A DNA stretch of 7,767 nt, taken from contig JAGBFZ010000336.1 in assembly GCA_018110855.1 (NCBI GenBank), positions 1-7,767 of the forward strand, given 5' to 3'. This stretch comes from Oscillospiraceae bacterium. GTDB lineage: Bacteria > Bacillota > Clostridia > Oscillospirales > Ruminococcaceae. A model generated the notes under the pieces. That model ran no database searches, was not told the origin of the DNA, and worked only from the letters and a program-made list of their open reading frames with translations. How positions within the stretch are numbered: position 1 is the first letter of the stretch; every line of letters begins with the position of its first letter. Made by a program: the position numbers and the translations under genes. Below are positions 5,385 to 7,767 of the stretch, piece by piece.

Positions 5385-5777
5385 ATGATAAGGGAAATGA
5401 TATGGAAATTGACCCGTATCCGACAGAAATCCCTTAACATCTCTCCTTTTATGATACGGTCTCCGCTGCGCTCCCCTTCGCAGCGGCTGTACCGAAAAAA
5501 TGCAGCGTATTTCGTTCCTGCACTGCAAACGCTGCAAGCTTTGATTTCTGAAACAATAGGATCTCAAAATAACTTTTATAGCTGTCCGCAGGCAGAATGG
5601 CGATGCAGGTATTTTGGCTTTTTCTGCAAAGCGGGCGGCGTCCAGAATCTCCTCCACCCTCCTTGTGGAGTAATTTATATAAGAGCATCTGCTGAAAAAT
5701 TGCAGACACGTTTTTCATCAGATGCCAATTTATCTTATTTTCTTTTTTCAGCGTCCTTGCAGCGGACGCTTTTTTTT
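5385..5777 (+). ncRNA. Candidate structured noncoding RNA, about 390 nt
   Basis: This stretch has no credible protein gene but is filled with successive hairpins. H1: TAAGGGA 5389-5395 / TCCCTTA 5430-5436, with inner GATATGG 5399-5405 / CCGTATC 5414-5420. H2: CCGCTGCG 5463-5470 / CGCAGCGG 5479-5486, plus an outer CGGT/ACCG. H3: TGCAGCGT 5501-5508 / ACGCTGCA 5529-5536. H4: GCTGTCCGC 5581-5589 / GCGGGCGGC 5631-5639 (two G-U), with inner GCAGAA/TTCTGC. H5: CTCCAC 5652-5657 / GTGGAG 5665-5670. H6: 5685-5699 / 5711-5725, 14 pairs with one mismatch. A U8-tailed terminator closes the unit at 5777. A TATAAT at 5373-5378 suggests a start near 5385, but no good -35 precedes it. I do not see the signatures of RNase P RNA, tmRNA, SRP RNA or a T-box. 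The strand is inferred from the terminator. H3 followed by T6 on the minus strand is a caveat. This could also be decayed repeat sequence. Confidence 0.45.
5750..5777 (+). terminator. Rho-independent terminator upstream of the GNAT operon promoter
   Basis: A 7-bp perfect stem AGCGTCC (5750-5756) / GGACGCT (5764-5770), a 7-base loop and a T8 run (5770-5777). It lies 500 bp after the lipoprotein gene's own terminator, so it must end a different rightward transcript. The next promoter begins only two bases later. Confidence 0.88.
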
Positions 5778-5779
5778 AT

Positions 5780-5808
5780 TTGACATCGGCACAAAGCTGT
5801 GTTATAAT
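5780..5808 (+). promoter_or_regulatory. Consensus promoter of the GNAT-DUF1015 operon
   Basis: A perfect TTGACA (5780-5785), a 17-bp spacer and a perfect TATAAT (5803-5808), with TGT before it as an extended -10. The start near 5815 leaves a leader of about 30 bases. A strong constitutive sigma-A promoter is expected. Confidence 0.92.
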
Positions 5809-5844
5809 CATTTACAGATAATGTTACAGAAAGGATATGGGGAA

Positions 5845-6321
5845 ATGATAACCTATCGAAAAGCAAAGCCTGCGGATATTCCCACTCTTATTGAGCTGCG
5901 GCTTGGCTATATGCATGAAACTCACGATGATCTTGAACAGTCTGTCTTTGATGAGATCGCTGATAAAACAAAGGGCTATTTTCAGGAGCATCTTAACCGT
6001 GACTGCGTGGTATATCTTGCGGAGGAGGACGGCATTGCGGCAGGCTGCGTTTTCTTCCTGCTTATCAACAAGCCTGCAAGTCCTCTGTTCATAACGGGAA
6101 AAACAGGCACGCTGATGAATGTTTACACTCTCCCTCAGTTCCGCAGGAGAGGTATTGCTAACAAGCTCGTCAGCATGGCTATCGAGGACGGCAAGGCTTG
6201 GGATCTGTCATACATAGAGCTGAGAGCCACAAAATGCGGCTACCCGCTTTACAAGCAGCTGAAATTTATTGAGGACAAGTCCATCTATATGTCCATGAAG
6301 CTAAGCCTTACCGAGGAATGA
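5845..6321 (+). CDS. GNAT-family N-acetyltransferase, 158 aa
   Basis: Predicted to transfer the acetyl group of acetyl-CoA to an amine of an unknown small molecule or protein, in the cytoplasm. The N-terminus 'ITYRKAKPADIPTLIELR' (2-19) is the usual first strand and helix of GNAT proteins. A middle strand 'AAGCVFFLLIN' (65-75) follows. Motif A is 'VYTLPQFRRRGIANKLVSMAIEDGK' (93-117), whose R-R-R-G-I-A stretch forms the pyrophosphate-binding loop. The end 'IELRATKCGYPLYKQLKF' (124-141) is the C-terminal GNAT motif with the Tyr (Y136) that often serves as general acid. Length is typical. The start at 5845 is chosen because GNAT homology begins there and AAGGAT lies eight bases upstream, after the promoter. 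An open frame further upstream crosses the promoter and terminator and is not used. The stop is 15 bp before the next gene. Confidence 0.88.
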   Translation: MITYRKAKPADIPTLIELRLGYMHETHDDLEQSVFDEIADKTKGYFQEHLNRDCVVYLAEEDGIAAGCVFFLLINKPASPLFITGKTGTLMNVYTLPQFRRRGIANKLVSMAIEDGKAWDLSYIELRATKCGYPLYKQLKFIEDKSIYMSMKLSLTEE

Positions 6322-6336
6322 AAGGAAGTATGTTCT

Positions 6337-7608
6337 GTGAAAAAATCATCAACTGCATTCGGCGCTGCCGATATTTTACTGCCCCAAAACACCGATATGA
6401 GCAGATGGGCGGTGGTTGCCTGCGATCAGTTTACTTCTCAGCCCGAATACTGGGAGGACGCTGCAAGGCTTGCGGGAGATGTTTCCGCTCTGAAGCTCAT
6501 TCTTCCCGAGGCGTATCTTGAAAGCCCCGATTCGGAGAAGATGATCGCAGATATCCGCACTGCCATGAAGGATTATCTTGACAGGGGCATTTTCAAGGAA
6601 TACAAGGACTCTTTGATCTACCTCGAACGCACCGACAGCACAGGCAAGGTTCGTCAGGGGCTTGTGGGAATGATCGACCTTGAGCAGTATGATTTCAGAA
6701 AGGGAAGCACATCGCCTGTGAGAGCCACCGAAGCTACCGTTGCAGAGAGGATACCTCCCCGTCTGAAGGTACGCAGAGGCGCTCCCCTTGAACTGCCCCA
6801 CATTATGATACTTATTGACGACCCCGAAAGAACTGTTATCGAAAAGCTCGGAGAGAAGAAGGATTCCCTTGAAAAGCTCTATGATTTCACTCTTATGAAA
6901 AACGGCGGCAGCATTCAGGGTTATCTTGTTCAGGGCGAGGATATTGACGGCTGCGACAAGGCTCTTGCTGCTCTTGGAAGCAAAGAGAGCTTTGAAAAGC
7001 GGTACGGCATAAAGGACGTTCCTGTGCTGCTTTATGCAATGGGCGACGGCAACCATTCCCTTGCCACAGCTAAGGAATATTATGAAGAGCTGAAAAGGGA
7101 AAATCCCGACAAGGATATGTCCTCCCATCCCGCACGTTATGCTCTTGCGGAGATAGTGAACCTTCACAGCGAGGCATTGGAGTTTGAGGCTATCCACAGG
7201 ATAATCACCGATATTGACTCCGCTGATCTTCTTGAGAAAATGTCCGAGAGCTTAGGTCTTACAGAGGATATTTCCGAAAATATGCAGAGCTTTGAATGGA
7301 TTTGCGGCGGCGTGACAAGGCGGTATGGCATTAGAAAGCCTTCCTCCAATCTTACTGTTGGCAGCGTTCAGAGCTTCCTTGACGGATATCTCAGGGAGCA
7401 CGGCGGAAAAATTGATTATATCCACGGTGCGGATGTGGTGAAGGAGCTGGCTATGGCTCCCCGAAGTGCAGGTATTCTGCTCCCCGACATGGGCAAGGCG
7501 GAGCTTTTCCCCACTGTCATCAAGGACGGCGCTCTCCCCCGCAAGACCTTCTCCAGGGGTCATGCCGAGGATAAGAGATCTTATATTGAGGCAAGGAAAA
7601 TAAAATAA
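6337..7608 (+). CDS. DUF1015 family protein, 423 aa, GTG start
   Basis: A full-length member of the DUF1015 family (COG4198), soluble and of unknown reaction. Family landmarks are 'WAVVACDQFTSQPEYW' (24-39), 'SPVRATEATVAERIPPR' (126-142), the invariant 'MGDGNHSLATAK' (235-246), 'ARYALAEIVNLHSEALEFEAIHR' (266-288) and the closing 'PRKTFSRGHAEDKRSYIEARKI' (401-422). The GDGNHS segment with its Asp, Asn and His looks like an active or metal/nucleotide site, but this is inference. From memory, some clostridial relatives lie beside serine-biosynthesis genes, but no such gene is here. Translation starts at GTG 6337, with AAAGGAAG (6321-6328) eight bases upstream. The ATG at 6330 is in another frame. 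That ribosome site begins on the last base of the GNAT stop, so the two genes form one operon and are likely coupled. Confidence 0.92.
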   Translation: MKKSSTAFGAADILLPQNTDMSRWAVVACDQFTSQPEYWEDAARLAGDVSALKLILPEAYLESPDSEKMIADIRTAMKDYLDRGIFKEYKDSLIYLERTDSTGKVRQGLVGMIDLEQYDFRKGSTSPVRATEATVAERIPPRLKVRRGAPLELPHIMILIDDPERTVIEKLGEKKDSLEKLYDFTLMKNGGSIQGYLVQGEDIDGCDKALAALGSKESFEKRYGIKDVPVLLYAMGDGNHSLATAKEYYEELKRENPDKDMSSHPARYALAEIVNLHSEALEFEAIHRIITDIDSADLLEKMSESLGLTEDISENMQSFEWICGGVTRRYGIRKPSSNLTVGSVQSFLDGYLREHGGKIDYIHGADVVKELAMAPRSAGILLPDMGKAELFPTVIKDGALPRKTFSRGHAEDKRSYIEARKIK

Positions 7609-7626
7609 GAAAGCGGCTGATAATAT

Positions 7627-7668
7627 TTTACGGTTATGCACGAATCATGCATAACCGTAAATTTTTTT
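7627..7668 (+). terminator. Rho-independent terminator of the GNAT-DUF1015 operon
   Basis: A perfect 14-bp stem (7627-7640 with 7648-7661), a 7-base loop CGAATCA and a T7 run (7662-7668). It lies 18 bp after the DUF1015 stop codon. Confidence 0.95.
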
Positions 7669-7678
7669 AAAAAAGGGC

Positions 7679-7707
7679 TTGACAAATCAGAACAGATGTG
7701 CTATAAT
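7679..7707 (+). promoter_or_regulatory. Consensus promoter of a gene beyond the right edge
   Basis: A perfect TTGACA (7679-7684), a 17-bp spacer and a perfect TATAAT (7702-7707), with TGC before it as an extended -10. The start near 7714 leaves at least 54 bases of leader inside the window without a clear start codon. An AGGAAG at 7757-7762 could be a ribosome site for a start just outside. Confidence 0.9.
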
Positions 7708-7767
7708 ATAATCAGAACATTTATTCGCTGTAAATTTTTGTTATTATCATATCCATAGGAAGCTCCC

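Noticed and set aside
5457..5494. Strong GC-rich hairpin H2 considered as a terminator
   Set aside because: Neither strand has a T run directly after the stem (A6 follows on plus). It is better read as a structural element of the candidate RNA or a palindromic repeat.
5304..5718. Two overlapping minus-strand open frames (5304-5657 and 5449-5718)
   Set aside because: Both cross the inverted repeats, have no ribosome site or promoter, and encode cysteine/arginine-rich translations without family features.
5385..5783. A 132-codon plus-strand open frame over the hairpin-rich stretch
   Set aside because: It runs straight through the terminator stem and its T8 run, into the next promoter. It lacks a ribosome site and gives no recognisable protein, so a noncoding explanation fits better.
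5722..5844. Upstream extension of the GNAT gene by 41 codons
   Set aside because: It includes the terminator and the consensus promoter. GNAT homology and a ribosome site begin at 5845.
6376..7197. A 273-codon minus-strand open frame opposite the DUF1015 gene
   Set aside because: It is a mirror frame of a well-conserved coding sequence, with no promoter or ribosome site and a composition unlike a real protein.

Overview
The window looks like a chromosomal segment of a low-to-moderate GC Gram-positive anaerobe, most likely a Ruminococcus-like member of the Oscillospiraceae. This is an inference. It rests on sigma-A type promoters with 17-bp spacers, strong purine-rich Shine-Dalgarno sites, U-tailed terminators between nearly every unit, lipoprotein signal peptides, a CarD-like regulator and Clostridia-type small hypothetical proteins. 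No mobile element, CRISPR array, tRNA or rRNA was seen.

Layout, left to right. (1) The 3' part of a solute-binding protein gene (1-852, +) ends at a strong terminator. (2) A 281-bp spacer with a cluster of TTTTCAAC repeats precedes a 95-aa membrane-anchored hypothetical gene (+). (3) A SLOG/DUF1273 gene (1478-2017, -) is divergent from alr (alanine racemase, 2094-3281, +). Their predicted extended -10 promoters overlap. (4) alr converges, over a shared bidirectional terminator, on a leftward three-gene operon: a 65-aa protein, an 88-aa four-cysteine protein and a CarD-like RNA polymerase-binding regulator. (5) A small lipoprotein gene (4553-5203, +) has its own promoter and terminator. (6) A 640-bp stretch without a credible protein gene (5204-5844) contains a run of perfect or nearly perfect hairpins ending in a terminator. 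I interpret it as a candidate structured noncoding RNA of about 390 nt. (7) A consensus promoter drives a two-gene operon, a GNAT acetyltransferase followed by a DUF1015 protein, which ends at a perfect 14-bp terminator. (8) A further consensus promoter at 7679-7707 fires out of the right edge.

Most genes look like housekeeping or conserved accessory functions: cell-wall D-alanine supply, sugar or oligosaccharide uptake, transcription control and amino-acid-type acetylation. They do not form one pathway. The observations most worth following are the candidate RNA at about 5385-5777, the uncharacterised small proteins co-translated with the CarD-like regulator, and the tight overlap of regulatory signals around the SLOG gene. 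That gene has a predicted terminator inside its neighbour's coding sequence, a predicted antisense promoter at its stop codon, and an overlapping divergent promoter at its start.
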